Below are positions 43,632 to 53,109 of a stretch of 64,000 nucleotides of DNA, one piece after another. Where the stretch lies: the NCBI GenBank assembly GCA_963812945.1, contig CAWEXD010000006.1, positions 73,742 through 137,741 of the forward strand, read 5' to 3'. How positions within the stretch are numbered: the first letter of the stretch is position 1; each line of letters begins with the position of its first letter. The notes beneath the pieces were generated by a model that worked only from the letters and a program-made list of their open reading frames with translations, searched no databases and was not told the origin of the DNA. The DNA comes from DASRDR01 sp963812945 [NCBI: uncultured Candidatus Rokubacteria bacterium] (GTDB lineage: Bacteria; Methylomirabilota; Methylomirabilia; Rokubacteriales). The position numbers were made by a program, and so were the translations under genes.

Positions 43632-44897
43632 GTGAACACGAGCTGTGACACGCTGGTGGCTCTCGCGTCGGAGACGCGCGGTGGCCGCACGCTCTTCGCC
43701 AAGAACAGCGATCGGCCGGCGACGGAGTGCCAGCCGCTCGAGGCCGTGCCGGCTCGGCGCAATCCGCCCGGCAGCACGGTCCGGTGCACCTACATCGAGA
43801 TCCCCGAAGCTCCCGAGACGGTGGCGACTCTCGGCAGCCGTCCCTGGTGGATCTGGGGGTTCGAGCATGGCGTCAACGCGCGCGGGGTGGCGATCGGGAA
43901 CGAGGCGCTCCACACACGCGAGACGCCGGCCGAGACCGGGCTCCTCGGCATGGATCTCCTGCGCCTCGGCCTCGAGCGCGGGGGGACGGCGGACGAGGCC
44001 AAGCGCGTCATCACGGGCCTCCTCGAGCGTCACGGTCAGGGCGGCAGCGCCCAGCACGGCGGCCGCCGCTTCTACCACAACAGCTTCATCATCGCGGATC
44101 CCGGGGCCGCGTGGGTGCTCGAGACCTCGGGCCGCCACTGGGTGGCGCGACGTGTCCGAGGGCGCGCGGCGATCTCGAATCTCGCGACCATCGGCGACGA
44201 CTGGGACGAGGCGTCGTCCGGCATCGAGGCCTACGCGGCAGAGCGCGGCTGGTGGACGCCCTCGCCGGGCCGCCGCCTCGACTTCCGCGTGGCGTTCGAG
44301 AATCCGGAGCCGCGCTACCGGGCGGAGGCCCGTCACGACGCCAGCTGCCGATTTCTCGCCGCGACCGGCCGGCCCGGCGTGTCCGAGATGATGCGGCACC
44401 TCCGGGACCACTACGACGGCGGCACCGTCCACCGTCCCGGCCGGAAGGACGGCGATCCCCGCGGCTGGTCCGTCTGCATGCACCCGGAGCCGGCCACCGG
44501 CGCGACGGCCGCCAGCATGGTGGCCGAGCTGGGGAAGGACGAACCCGTGGTGGCCTGGTGCGCGCAGACGACGCCGTGCACGAGCGCGTTCCTGCCCCTG
44601 GCCGTCGGCGCCGAGCTGCCGGAGCTGCTCACTCGCGGCTCGGGCGAGCCGGACCTGCGGTCCGCGTGGTGGCGCATGAAAGCACTCGGGGATGTGGTGA
44701 TGGACGACCCCGCCGAGCGGACGCCGGTCGTGCAGGCCGTGTGGCACGCCTGGGAGCGGGAGCTCCTGGAGGCGGTCGCGGCGGACCGCTCGGCCGCCCG
44801 TCGGAACATCGGACAGCGGGTCGAGCGAATGCTTCACCGCTGCGGGACGCTGCTCGCGCGAATGGCGGCGGAGCGGCCCGTCGCTCACGGAGGATAA
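43632..44897 (+). CDS. secernin-like C69 peptidase
   Basis: A 421-residue N-terminal nucleophile hydrolase of the secernin/C69 type. The N-terminus MNTSCDTLVALASETRGGRT, then LFAKNSDRPATECQ, has the Cys5 expected to become the catalytic N-terminal nucleophile after processing and the KNSDRP signature. Later marks are WGFEHGVNARGVAIGNEALH and WVLETSGRHWVARR. Family members act as dipeptidases, but the substrate here is unknown. The GTG start at 43632 is short of a strong ribosome site. It is five bases upstream of the binding protein gene, so it may cleave imported peptides. Confidence 0.82.
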   Translation: MNTSCDTLVALASETRGGRTLFAKNSDRPATECQPLEAVPARRNPPGSTVRCTYIEIPEAPETVATLGSRPWWIWGFEHGVNARGVAIGNEALHTRETPAETGLLGMDLLRLGLERGGTADEAKRVITGLLERHGQGGSAQHGGRRFYHNSFIIADPGAAWVLETSGRHWVARRVRGRAAISNLATIGDDWDEASSGIEAYAAERGWWTPSPGRRLDFRVAFENPEPRYRAEARHDASCRFLAATGRPGVSEMMRHLRDHYDGGTVHRPGRKDGDPRGWSVCMHPEPATGATAASMVAELGKDEPVVAWCAQTTPCTSAFLPLAVGAELPELLTRGSGEPDLRSAWWRMKALGDVVMDDPAERTPVVQAVWHAWERELLEAVAADRSAARRNIGQRVERMLHRCGTLLARMAAERPVAHGG

Positions 44898-44902
44898 AGG
44901 CG

Positions 44903-46492
44903 ATGCGAGAGTCGAGAGCCACGAGGATGCCCTCCCGCCGGACCCTGATCGCGGGCGCCGCGGCCTTCGGCGCCACGGGCGCGGTCGGCCCCGCGATCCT
45001 GCGTCGCACCGCGCAGGCCCAGGAGCCGAGGCCGGGCGGCGTGCTGAAAGTCGCCATCATTGGCGAACCCCCATCGCTCGACGCGCACTGGACGACCGCG
45101 AGCCTGACCTACGACGTGACCTCGCACCTCTACGAGCCCCTCTTCACGCTGGACGAGCGGTACGGCGTCATCCCCATGCTGGCCGAAGGCCACACGGTCT
45201 CGGATGGGGGCAAGACCTGGACGATCCGCCTCCGGCGCGGCGTTCCGTTCCACAACGGGAAGGAATGCTCGGCCGAGGACGTGGTGGCGTCGATCACGCG
45301 GTGGGGCCGGATCGCGAGCGTGGGTAAGGGCCTGTTCAAGAACGTCCAGTCGATGCAGGCCAAGGACCGGTATACCGTCGAGCTCCGGTTCGGCGGCTGC
45401 GCGGGGCCGGTGCTGGCCGCGCTCGCGCACGCCAGCCAGTTCCCCGCGATCTATCCGAAGGAGGTCGTGGAGGCGGCCGGGGACGGCCAGATCAAGGACT
45501 TCGTCGGCACGGGGCCGCTCCGCTTCGTCGAGCGGGTCCCCGACCGCCACATCCGCATGGCCCGGTTCGACCGGTACGCCGCGCGCTCCGAGGCCCCCAA
45601 CGGGTATGGCGGCCGGCGCACGGCCTACGCGGACGAGCTTCACTTCGTTCCGGTGCCGGACGTGTCCGTGCGGGCGGCGGGCGTCGAGTCGGGCGAGTAC
45701 CACTTCAGCGACTGGATCGCTCCGGACAACTACGAGCGCCTCGCCAAGAACGCCCGCCTCGACGTGATGATCGTGAAGCCGAACGAGTGGGTCAGCGCCA
45801 TCTTCAACAAGAAGCAGGGGCCGTTCGCCAACCGGCTGCTCCGGCAGGCGGTGGTCGCCGCCCTGGACATGGAGCCGATCATGAAGGCGGCGGTCGGGGG
45901 AGCCGACTTCTACCGGCTCGACCCGAGCCTGCTCTTCCGGGAGCAGGTCTGGTGGACGGACGTCGGCAAGGACGTCTACAACCGGCCGGACCGGGACAAG
46001 GCCAAGCGCCTCATGCGGGAGGCCGGGTACAAGGGGGAGCCCATTCGCTGGATGGCGACCCAGTTCTACGACTGGATGTACAAGTCCGCGCTCGCCGCCA
46101 AGCAGCAGCTCGAGGATGTCGGGTTCAACATCGACCTCCAGGTGCTCGAGTGGGCGACGGTCGTTCAGCGCCGCAACGACCCAAAGCTCTACGAGATATT
46201 CACGACCGGGATCGGGTTCCAGACCGACCCGTCCCAGATGTCGATCCTCTCTTGCGACTGGCCCGGGTGGACGTGCGACCAGAAGCTCGAGGCGCTCCAG
46301 GCGCGGCTCGCGTGCGAAACAGATTTCGCCCGACGGAAGGCGGTCTGGGAAGAGATCCAGCGCTGGTTCTGGGACGAGGTGCCGGTCGTCAAGCTCGGCG
46401 ACTTTTTCACGCTCCGGGTCAAGCAGAAGAGCGTGGCCGGGTATGCCAATCGCTACCGGCCCTTCTTCTGGAACGTGGGGCTGACGCGCTAG
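44903..46492 (+). CDS. peptide-type ABC solute-binding protein with Tat signal
   Basis: A family 5 binding protein of 529 residues. A Tat signal (MPSRRTLIAGAAAFGATGAV) precedes GGVLKVAIIGEPPSLDAHWT. Family blocks: LAEGHTVSDGGKTWTIRLRR and KECSAEDVVASITRW; VGTGPLRFVE; the C-terminus ends RYRPFFWNVGLTR. It binds peptides or similar solutes in the periplasm. The ATG follows GGAGGATAAAGGCG. The partner permeases are not adjacent; those at 22.8-24.6 kb could serve, but this is speculation. It is the last intact gene before the chimeric junction. Confidence 0.88.
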   Translation: MRESRATRMPSRRTLIAGAAAFGATGAVGPAILRRTAQAQEPRPGGVLKVAIIGEPPSLDAHWTTASLTYDVTSHLYEPLFTLDERYGVIPMLAEGHTVSDGGKTWTIRLRRGVPFHNGKECSAEDVVASITRWGRIASVGKGLFKNVQSMQAKDRYTVELRFGGCAGPVLAALAHASQFPAIYPKEVVEAAGDGQIKDFVGTGPLRFVERVPDRHIRMARFDRYAARSEAPNGYGGRRTAYADELHFVPVPDVSVRAAGVESGEYHFSDWIAPDNYERLAKNARLDVMIVKPNEWVSAIFNKKQGPFANRLLRQAVVAALDMEPIMKAAVGGADFYRLDPSLLFREQVWWTDVGKDVYNRPDRDKAKRLMREAGYKGEPIRWMATQFYDWMYKSALAAKQQLEDVGFNIDLQVLEWATVVQRRNDPKLYEIFTTGIGFQTDPSQMSILSCDWPGWTCDQKLEALQARLACETDFARRKAVWEEIQRWFWDEVPVVKLGDFFTLRVKQKSVAGYANRYRPFFWNVGLTR

Positions 46493-46548
46493 GAAACCAT
46501 TCCGGCCGAGGGCGACCTCGGTCGGGTGAGTGTGCGCGGCCCGGTCGG

Positions 46549-46905
46549 CTAGGCGGAGAGCCCGAAGAGCGACGTCATGCGCGTCGACGCGAGCATCGTG
46601 CCCATCTCCTGGTCCGCCGGCCGGCGGGCGAATCGGCTCGCCGCGTCGAGCACGCGGGGCAAGAGCGCGAGGTCTCCCGCGGTGTTCAGGAAGACGTCCG
46701 GCACGTCGAGCGCCCAGTGCACCGCACGGTCGATGTCCGCCTGCTCCTCGAGAGGCTGGTACCAGGTGGTGTGGGTCCGCTCCGTCGTGGCCCACGGCCC
46801 CCGGGCGATCGACTTGATCACCTGGACGGCCACGTTGCGCGCCCGGCAGAGTCCCCAGGAGCTCCTCGAAGCTCTGGCGATAGCGCTCGTCCTGGGCCAT
46901 GAACA
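46549..46905 (-). pseudogene. aldo/keto reductase, C-terminal part only
   Basis: The right-hand end of an aldo/keto reductase on the minus strand: [16 protein letters not shown], then (after a one-base insertion near 46851) [27 protein letters not shown] [40 protein letters not shown]. The pattern matches AKRs that end near that strand. The N-terminal barrel and its catalytic residues are missing because a different protein precedes it. It ends [11 protein letters not shown]. Confidence 0.65.
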
Positions 46906-47214
46906 TCGAGGTGCCGCCGCCGCCGCCGATGCCGACGATGGCGGCGAGATCGTCGCGCGTCGCGATGAAACGGGCGAAGGCCTCGGCCATGGCGGCGACG
47001 GCGGTGCCGCGGTCGTCGAGGCCGAGGACTGCCGCCGGCCCGTCCGGGTGGTGGGCCGCGACCGCGGCGGCGGTGATGTCGGTGGCGACGGTCGCCGTGC
47101 GCGTGCCGAGGTCGACGGTGCGCGGATCGCCCCCGGCGCGGCGAACCGATCGGCGAGCCACGCCAGTTCGGCGCCCTTGGTGTCCGCTGTACCGGCGACG
47201 TAGACAAAGGTCAT
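46906..47214 (-). pseudogene. Tm-1-like (UPF0261) ATP-binding protein, N-terminal part only
   Basis: The left-hand part of a UPF0261/Tm-1-like protein: [20 protein letters not shown], then (after a one-base shift near FAAPG) [40 protein letters not shown] and [12 protein letters not shown]. After GGGGGT the sequence runs on into aldo/keto reductase without a stop. The remaining two thirds of the protein are absent. The gene is divergent from a TetR regulator, the usual neighbour of this family. Confidence 0.65.
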
Positions 47215-47231
47215 AGTTCTGATACGCCCGC

Positions 47232-47256
47232 CGCGCGCACAATGCTGGTGCGCGCG
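47232..47256. promoter_or_regulatory. inverted repeat, candidate TetR operator
   Basis: CGCGCGCAC (47232-47240) and GTGCGCGCG (47248-47256) flank a seven-base spacer in the divergent region between the UPF0261 fragment and the TetR gene. A second, wider repeat TTGAGAC/GTCTCAA lies at 47348-47354 and 47378-47384. Either could be the autoregulatory site; neither is proven. Confidence 0.4.
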
Positions 47257-47371
47257 ACGTCGTCTTCCTCCCCGTGTGCCGAGTCGGGCCCGGCGTTTCT
47301 TGTCTTTTCGGCCGTTTACCCGACCGTTGAACACGATTGCTTTCGCGTTGAGACGCCCGTATCGTATTGAC

Positions 47372-48010
47372 ATGGATGTCTCAAGTCAAGCCGAGCAGAG
47401 CGAGGCGAAGGAGAGCGGGCCGCGGATGCGGACCCGGCGGCTCCTGCTCGACACGACGATGGCGCTGATGCAGGCCGGACGCATACCGTCGGTGACCGAC
47501 GTCGCCGAGGCGGCGGAGGTGTCGCGGGCCACGGCCTACCGCTATTTCCCGACCCAGGCGGCGCTGGTGCAGGCGGCGGTGGACGAGGCGCTCGGGCCGA
47601 TCCTCGCCTGGCGCTCGAGCTCGGCGGATGCGGAGGAGCGGGTCGAGGAGCTCCTCGCCTGCGCCTATCCGCGCCTTGACGAGTACGAGGCGACGCTGCG
47701 GGCGGCGCTGCTCCAGGCGATGGAGCAGTGGAGCCGGCGCCGGGCGGGCTTGCTCGGCGACGAGGCGCCGATCGTGCGCGGCAACCGCCGCGACCTGCTC
47801 GGCAGCGCGCTGGCGCCGCTGCGGGGCCGGGTGGGGACGGCGGAGTTCGACCGGCTCCGGCAGGCGCTGTCGCTGCTCTTCGGAACCGAGGCCTTCGTCG
47901 TGCTCAAGGACATCTGGGGCCTCGACGGCGACCGGGCACGCGCCGTTGCGCTGTGGTCCGCCCACGCCCTGGTGCGGGCGACGGTGGCGGAGGCCGAAGC
48001 CCCGGCCTAG
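47372..48010 (+). CDS. TetR/AcrR-type transcriptional regulator
   Basis: A 212-residue regulator. The helix-turn-helix is [20 protein letters not shown] followed by [13 protein letters not shown], a standard TetR N-terminal domain; the rest is an all-helical ligand-binding domain. The ATG at 47372 is chosen over the 47276 frame opening because the extension is basic and unconserved. It faces the UPF0261 gene and sits ahead of a sugar ABC operon, so it may control either; the ligand is unknown. This gene, unlike most on this side of the window, shows no frameshift. Confidence 0.85.
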   Translation: MDVSSQAEQSEAKESGPRMRTRRLLLDTTMALMQAGRIPSVTDVAEAAEVSRATAYRYFPTQAALVQAAVDEALGPILAWRSSSADAEERVEELLACAYPRLDEYEATLRAALLQAMEQWSRRRAGLLGDEAPIVRGNRRDLLGSALAPLRGRVGTAEFDRLRQALSLLFGTEAFVVLKDIWGLDGDRARAVALWSAHALVRATVAEAEAPA

Positions 48011-48128
48011 ACCGGAGGAGGGTGGACGAACGACACGAGACTGATCGAGGATACAAGGCGAGACGCCGATCCAACGGCGTGCCGCGCAAGGCGGCTCCGA
48101 ACGAACCGTTCCCAGGGAGGACATCGGA

Positions 48129-49443
48129 ATGGCAAGCAAGCGACTGACTGGACTGCTCGCCGGCGCGGGAGCGCTGGCTCTGACGCTCGGGGCCGTGCCG
48201 GCCTCGGCGCAGGAACTGACGATCTTCTGGGCGGAATGGGATCCGGCCAACTACCTGCAGGAACTTGTCAACGACTACACGGCGGAGACCGGCGTGAAAG
48301 TCACGGTGCAGACGACGCCGTGGCCGGACTTCCAGACCAAGGCCTTCACGGAGTTCAACGCCCACGGCGATGCCTACGACATGGTCGTCGGCGACTCGCA
48401 GTGGCTCGGCGCCGGCTCGACCCGGGCCACTACGTCGACCTCACCGATTTCTTCAACGAGCACAAGCTGAATGACGTGATGGCGCCGGCGACGATCAAGT
48501 ACTATGCCGAGTACCCCAGCGGCAGCCACAAGTACTGGGCGATCCCGCTCGAGGGCGACGCCATCGGCTGGGCCTATCGCAAGGACTGGTTCGAGGACCC
48601 GAAGGAGAAGGAGGCCTTCAAGGCCAAGTACGGCTACGACCTCGCCGTGCCGACGACCTATGCGCAGCTGCGCGATATCGCCGAGTTCTTCTATCGGCCC
48701 GACCAGAAGCGCTACGGCATCGCCATCTATACCGACAATTCCTATGACGCGATGGCGATGGGCGTCGAGAGCGCCATCTTCAGCTACGGCGCCGAGCTCG
48801 GCGACTACGCCACCTACAAGGTCGACGGCATCATCAACTCGAAGCAGGCGGTCGACGGCGCTCGACATGTACAAGGAGCTCTACAAGTTCACGCCGCCGG
48901 ACTGGGGCAAGACCTTCTTCGTCGAGGACAACCAGGCGATCACCGAGCGGCCTGGCGGCGATGAGCATGAACTTCTTCGCCTTCTTCCCGCCGCTCGTCA
49001 ACAAGGCGACCAACCCCAACGCCGCCGGCACCGGCTTCTTCGCCAACCCGGCCGGCCCGAACGGAAAGCGTTTCGCGGCGCTCGGCGGCCAGGGCATCTC
49101 GATCGTGTCCTACTCGAAGAAGCAGGACGAGTCGATGAAGTTCCTGGAGTGGTTCATCAAGGACGAGACCCAGAAGAAGTGGGCGGCGCTTGGCGGCTAC
49201 ACCTGCAGCCAGGCGGTGCTGAAGTCGGCGGAGTTCCAGAACGCCACGCCCTACAACAAGGCGTTCTACGAGACGATGTTCATGGTCAAGGACTTCTGGG
49301 CGACACCTGAGTATGCGGAGGTGCTCGACCAGTTCAACAACATCTATCCGTTCGTGGTGGGCGGCAAGGGCACCGCAAAGGAAGCCCTCGACGGCGTCGC
49401 CAAGGACTGGACGGCGACCTTCACGAAATACGGCCGCAGCTGA
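48129..49443 (+). pseudogene. sugar ABC transporter solute-binding protein, frameshifted
   Basis: An extracellular solute-binding protein (family 1 type) in at least three frames. The start is MASKRLTGLLAGAGALALTL with signal cleavage near ASAQ. Pieces: LTIFWAEWDPANYLQELVND and YDMVVGDSQWLGAGS; GHYVDLTDFFNEHKLNDVMA; IPLEGDAIGWAYRKDWFEDP; LDMYKELYKFTPPDWGKTFF; NFFAFFPPLVNKATNP; FVVGGKGTAKEALDGVAKDW. One-base shifts lie near 48420, 48865 and 48955. It would deliver sugars to the permeases behind it. ATG follows GGGAGGACATCGGA. Confidence 0.8.
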
Positions 49444-49531
49444 CGCCGGCACCGCGCGACCGGGCCGGGCGGCGGCGCCCGGCCTCACGACCAGAATAGA
49501 CGTCCGAAGGGGCAGGGAGGCGCTTCGCGCG

Positions 49532-50420
49532 CTGACCAGACTCGACCCAGGCTCGCGAGCCGCCGCGCGGGGCTGGAGCGACCTCGCGATCCGCAACCTG
49601 TTCATCATTCCGACGATCCTCTTCCTGATCGTCTTCAACATCTTTCCGTTGATCTATTCACTCGGATACTCGTTCACCGACTTGCCGCCATCGGAAGCGA
49701 GCCGCGGAGCTTCGTCGGCCTGAAGAACTATCGCGACCTGCTGAGCGACGCCAACATCTGGTCGAACTTCGTCATCACCGCCAAGTACGTGATCGTCTCC
49801 GTTGCGGGCCAGATGCTGGTCGGCTTCGGCCTCGCGCTTCTTCTCAACCGCAGCTTTCCCCTCAAGGGCTCGTCACCACGCTGCTGCTTCTGCCGATGAT
49901 GATGTCGCCGGCGGTGGTCGGGCTGTTCTGGCAGTTGCTCTACGACCCGTCCTGGGGGCCGATCAACTACGTGTTCGGCCTCGGCGATTTCGCGTGGCTG
50001 TCGGACCCCGATGGCGCTCTACGCGGTGGCGATCACCGACATCTGGATGTGGTCGCCTTTCGTGATGCTGCTGTCGCTCGCCGGCCTGTCGGCCGTCCCC
50101 AAGCACCTCTACGAGGCGGCGGCCATCGATCGCGCCGGCGCCTGGTACACCTTCACGCCGCATCACGTTGCCGCTGGTAGCGCCGCTCCTTCTCATCGCG
50201 CATGATCTTCCGCACGATGGAGGCGTTCAAGACCTTCGACATCGCCTACACCATGACGACGCAGCCGACGACGGAGCTGATCTCGATCCGGCTCTACAAG
50301 CTGGCGTTCCAGCAGTGGGATACCGGGCAGTCCTGCGCTCTCGCCTACATCGTCCTGATCATGGTGCTCGCCATCACCAACATCTACGTCAAATATCTCA
50401 ACCGCGTGAAGGAACGCTGA
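49532..50420 (+). pseudogene. sugar ABC permease (MalF/UgpA type), frameshifted
   Basis: Membrane permease split over several frames: WSDLAIRNLFIIPTILFLIV, SFVGLKNYRDLLSDANIW, VIVSVAGQMLVGFGLALLLN, LLLPMMMSPAVVGLFWQLLY, MALYAVAITDIWMWSPFVML, KHLYEAAAIDRAGAWYTFT (EAA loop) and AYTMTTQPTTELISIRLYKL, ending YLNRVKER. One-base shifts lie near 49690, 49870, 50010 and 50165. No good ATG is present in frame; CTG at 49532 behind GGGAGG or an upstream position could be the start. Confidence 0.7.
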
Positions 50421-50421
50421 G

Positions 50422-51379
50422 ATGGCGACCGTCCGATCGCCGCGAAAGGCGTCTTGAACCGCCTCGCGATCGCCGCGGTGCTTCGTTGCGACGCTGATCT
50501 TCCTCGCGCCCGATCTACTGGATCGCCTCGACCGCCTTCAAGCCGACGCGACTTGCCGACCCGTGCCGCCGACGGTGGTCTTCGAGCCCGAGATGCACGG
50601 CTTTCGTGAAGCTCTTCACCAAGCGCGTGCAGCTGCGCGAGACGGTCGATCCCGCGGCCTATGCCGCGGCGCCGTGGTGGGAGAAGCGCATCTATGACGG
50701 TGGCGAGCGGGTGCTGAGGGTCAAGGGCGAGGTGCAGCTCTCGCAATATCCCAACCGATTCCTGAACAGCCTGATCGTGGCGATCATCAGCACGGCGCTC
50801 GCCGTCGATGGGGACGATCACCGCCTACGGCTTCTCGCGGTTCCGCATGGCCGGGGAGAACGGACTTGCTGTTCTTCATCCTGTCGACACGCATGTTGCC
50901 GCCGGTCGTCGTCGCCATCCCGATGTTCCTCATGTACCGCGCTGTCGGCCTGACCGACACCCATATCGGCCTCATCATCCTCTACATCGCCTTCAACCTG
51001 TCCTTCTCGGTCTGGCTGATGAAGGGCTTCATGGACGAGATCCCAAAGGAGTACGAGGAGGCGGCATTGGTCGACGGCTACACGCGCATGCAGTCCTTCT
51101 GCAAGATCGTCCTGCCCGAGGCGGTCGACCGGCATCGCAGCGACCGCCGTCTTCTGCTTCATCATCGCCTGGAACGAATATGCCTTCGCGCTGATCATGA
51201 CCAACCGCCGGGCGCAGACCGCACCGCCCTTCATCCCGTCGCAGATCGGCTCGGGCCTGCCCGACTGGACGACGATCGCGGCCGGCACCTTTCTCTTCCT
51301 GCTGCCGGTCGCGATCTTCACCTTCGCGCTCCGCGACCACCTGCTGCGCGGCGTCACCTTCGGCGCGATCCGCAAATGA
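50422..51379 (+). pseudogene. sugar ABC permease (MalG/UgpE type), frameshifted
   Basis: Second permease of the pair, ATG one base behind the previous stop. Readable pieces: LVKLFT-like VKLFTKRVQLRETVDPAAYA, YPNRFLNSLIVAIISTALAV, GTITAYGFSRFRMAGEN, ILSTRMLPPVVVAIPMFLMY, KEYEEAALVDGYTRMQSFCK (EAA loop), CFIIAWNEYAFALIMTNRRA and LRDHLLRGVTFGAIRK. At least five shifts, densest in 50460-50620. No ATPase gene follows directly. Confidence 0.72.
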
Positions 51380-51570
51380 GGGGGCTCGTCGAGCGGATCG
51401 GGCCGCGGCGGCTCGAGACCTTCTTCCAAGGGGTGATGATCTTCGGGATCGTCGCGCTGCTGCAGCCGTGGAGCCTGTTCCTGCACCGCTACGGGGTGAC
51501 GATCATCCTGATCGGGCTCGTCGGCTTCTCGGTCTTCATCCACGTCAAGTCGAAGCCGGGCGGGGCCGAG
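51376..51570 (+). CDS. small membrane protein behind the sugar permease
   Basis: The ATG overlaps the permease stop (ATGA). The product starts MRGLVERIGPRRLETFFQGV and has two hydrophobic segments (IFGIVALLQPWSLFL, TIILIGLVGFSVFIH). Small two-helix proteins occur in alphaproteobacterial sugar transporter operons with no known role. The natural end is lost: after about residue 65 the frame runs into antisense of a dioxygenase gene, so the 3' boundary is approximate. Confidence 0.5.
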
Positions 51571-51571
51571 G

Positions 51572-51937
51572 CATGGCCCTTGCCGTTCTGCGAGCGCGCG
51601 CTGCCGAGATGCGCGCCCAGCCCGAAGAATGCCGTCGCCGCTTCGCGCATCGACCAGCGCTCGACCGGCAGGCCGCGCAGCAGCAGGAAGCCACGGCCGT
51701 TCAGCACCTCGTCGCGCGACGCGCGCCTTGAGCCTGGCGCCGAGCGTCGGCAGCGGAAAGTCCGCCGGTGTGATGGCGGCGATGTCGGCTTGGCGCCGCG
51801 CCAGCGCCGTCGCGGCGCTCTCGACCTCGGCGATCTCCGCGGCGCTGAGCGGCATCAGCCAGTCGTCGCGCTTGGCCATCGCGGGACCGTACCAGGCCGC
51901 CGCGCCGGTTCTGCTCAGGAGGAAGCTCGAACGACAT
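51572..51937 (-). pseudogene. TauD/TfdA-type dioxygenase, N-terminal part only
   Basis: The N-terminal third of an Fe(II)/2-oxoglutarate dioxygenase-like protein: MSFELPPEQNR, then after a shift AAAWYGPAMAKRDDWLMPLS, then ARRQADIAAITPADFPLPTL and, after a second shift, VLNGRGFLLLRGLPVERWSM with FFGLGAHLGSARSQNGKGH. The next residues should enter the catalytic domain but the frame meets sugar-operon sequence instead. The HxD metal motif is absent. Confidence 0.65.
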
Positions 51938-51952
51938 GCGTCAGGTTTCCTC

Positions 51953-52012
51953 CCTCATGTTTTCCCAAGGCCTCATGTTTTTCCCAAGGCCTCATGTTTC
52001 CCAAGGGAAGCG
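51953..52012. repeat. three tandem copies of an 18-20 bp unit
   Basis: The unit CTCATGTTTTCCCAAGGC occurs three times in succession with small length changes in the T run. The copy nearest the gene encodes the end of prolyl aminopeptidase (Phe-Pro-Trp-Glu-Thr, stop), so the tandem array looks like a duplicated 3' end of that gene. Confidence 0.75.
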
Positions 52013-53002
52013 CGGCGCGAACAGGTCGAAGTCGCTGCTCGCCAGCCGTGCGCTTTCCGTGGCGTTGACCAGCGCCGCGCGGATGCCCGGCTCCAGTGCG
52101 CCGTGGCCGGCGTCCGGCACGATGACGTGGCGCGCTTCCGGCCAGGCGCGCGCCAGCGCGTCGGCGGTCACCGGCGGGCAGACGATGTCGTAGCGGCCCT
52201 GCACGATCGTGCAGGGCAGATGGCGGATGCGGTCGAGATCCGACCACGGCCAGCCCTCGGGCAGGAACGTGCCGTTGGCAAAGTAGTGCGCCTCGATGCG
52301 CGACAGGGCGAGCGCGAAGCCGCCATGGTCGGACTCGAAGCGGCGCGCTCGCGGTCGGATACAGCGTCGAGCAGGCCGCCTCGTAGCGGCTCCAGGCACG
52401 CGCGGCGCGGCGGTGCCGTCGGGATCGGGATCGGTCAGGCGGCTGTAGTAGTTGCCCAGCAGGTCGCCGCGCTCGACGCGCCGGCAGATGCTCGACGAAG
52501 TCGCGCCACGCCTCGGGGAAGATCGCGCGCATGCCGTGGAGGAACCACTCGATCTCCGGGCGCGCGCCGAGGAAGATGCCGCGCAGGATGAAGCCGAGGC
52601 ACGCTCGGGATGCGTCAGGCCGTAAGCGAGCGCCAGCGTCGATGCCCCACGAGCCGCCGAACACCAGCCACTGCTCGATGCCGAGATGGGGCCGGATCTT
52701 CTCGATGTCGGCGACGAGATGGCCGGTGGTGTTGTCGTGCAGTTCGCCGAGCGGCATGGAGCGGCCGGCGCCGCGCTGGTCGAACACGACGATGCGGTAG
52801 AATGCCGGATCGAAGAATCGGCGATGCACCGGCGCCGAGCCGGCGCCCGGGCCACCGTGCAGGAACACCACCGGCACGCCTCCGGATTGCCGCTTTGCTC
52901 CCAATAGATGGTGTGTCGCCCGTCGACCGCCAGCATGCCGCTGGCATAGGGCGAGATTTCCGGGAACAAATCGGAGCGAAGCGGGGTTTCTGAACGCGGC
53001 AT
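51992..53002 (-). pseudogene. pip: prolyl aminopeptidase, frameshifted
   Basis: Proline iminopeptidase of the alpha/beta-hydrolase S33 family, removing N-terminal Pro from peptides. Pieces: LFPEISPYASGMLAVDGRHT with IYWEQSGNPE; VVFLHGGPGAGSAPVHRRFF (oxyanion HGGPG); VVFDQRGAGRSMPLGELHDN; WLVFGGSWG (nucleophile Ser in GGSWG); FWDVE-like ERGDLLGNYYSRLTDPDPDG; IVQGRYDIVCPP (Asp); VPDAGHGALE (His). At least four one-base shifts. All catalytic residues are readable, so the natural gene is probably intact. Confidence 0.82.
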
Positions 53003-53109
53003 GTGATCTCGGCCCGATCACTGCCAGCGGCGCCCTTTGTTCCAGCCTCACCGTGATTGCGACGGCCACGTCCTGGCGTTAAAGGTCGCGGTGGGGAGCA
53101 GGAGGGTCA

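Noticed and set aside
46549-47373. Apparent UPF0261-aldo/keto reductase fusion as a new enzyme
   Set aside because: Both halves are incomplete, need shifts, and join beside a GCC-repeat tract where the taxonomic signal changes; an assembly join is simpler.
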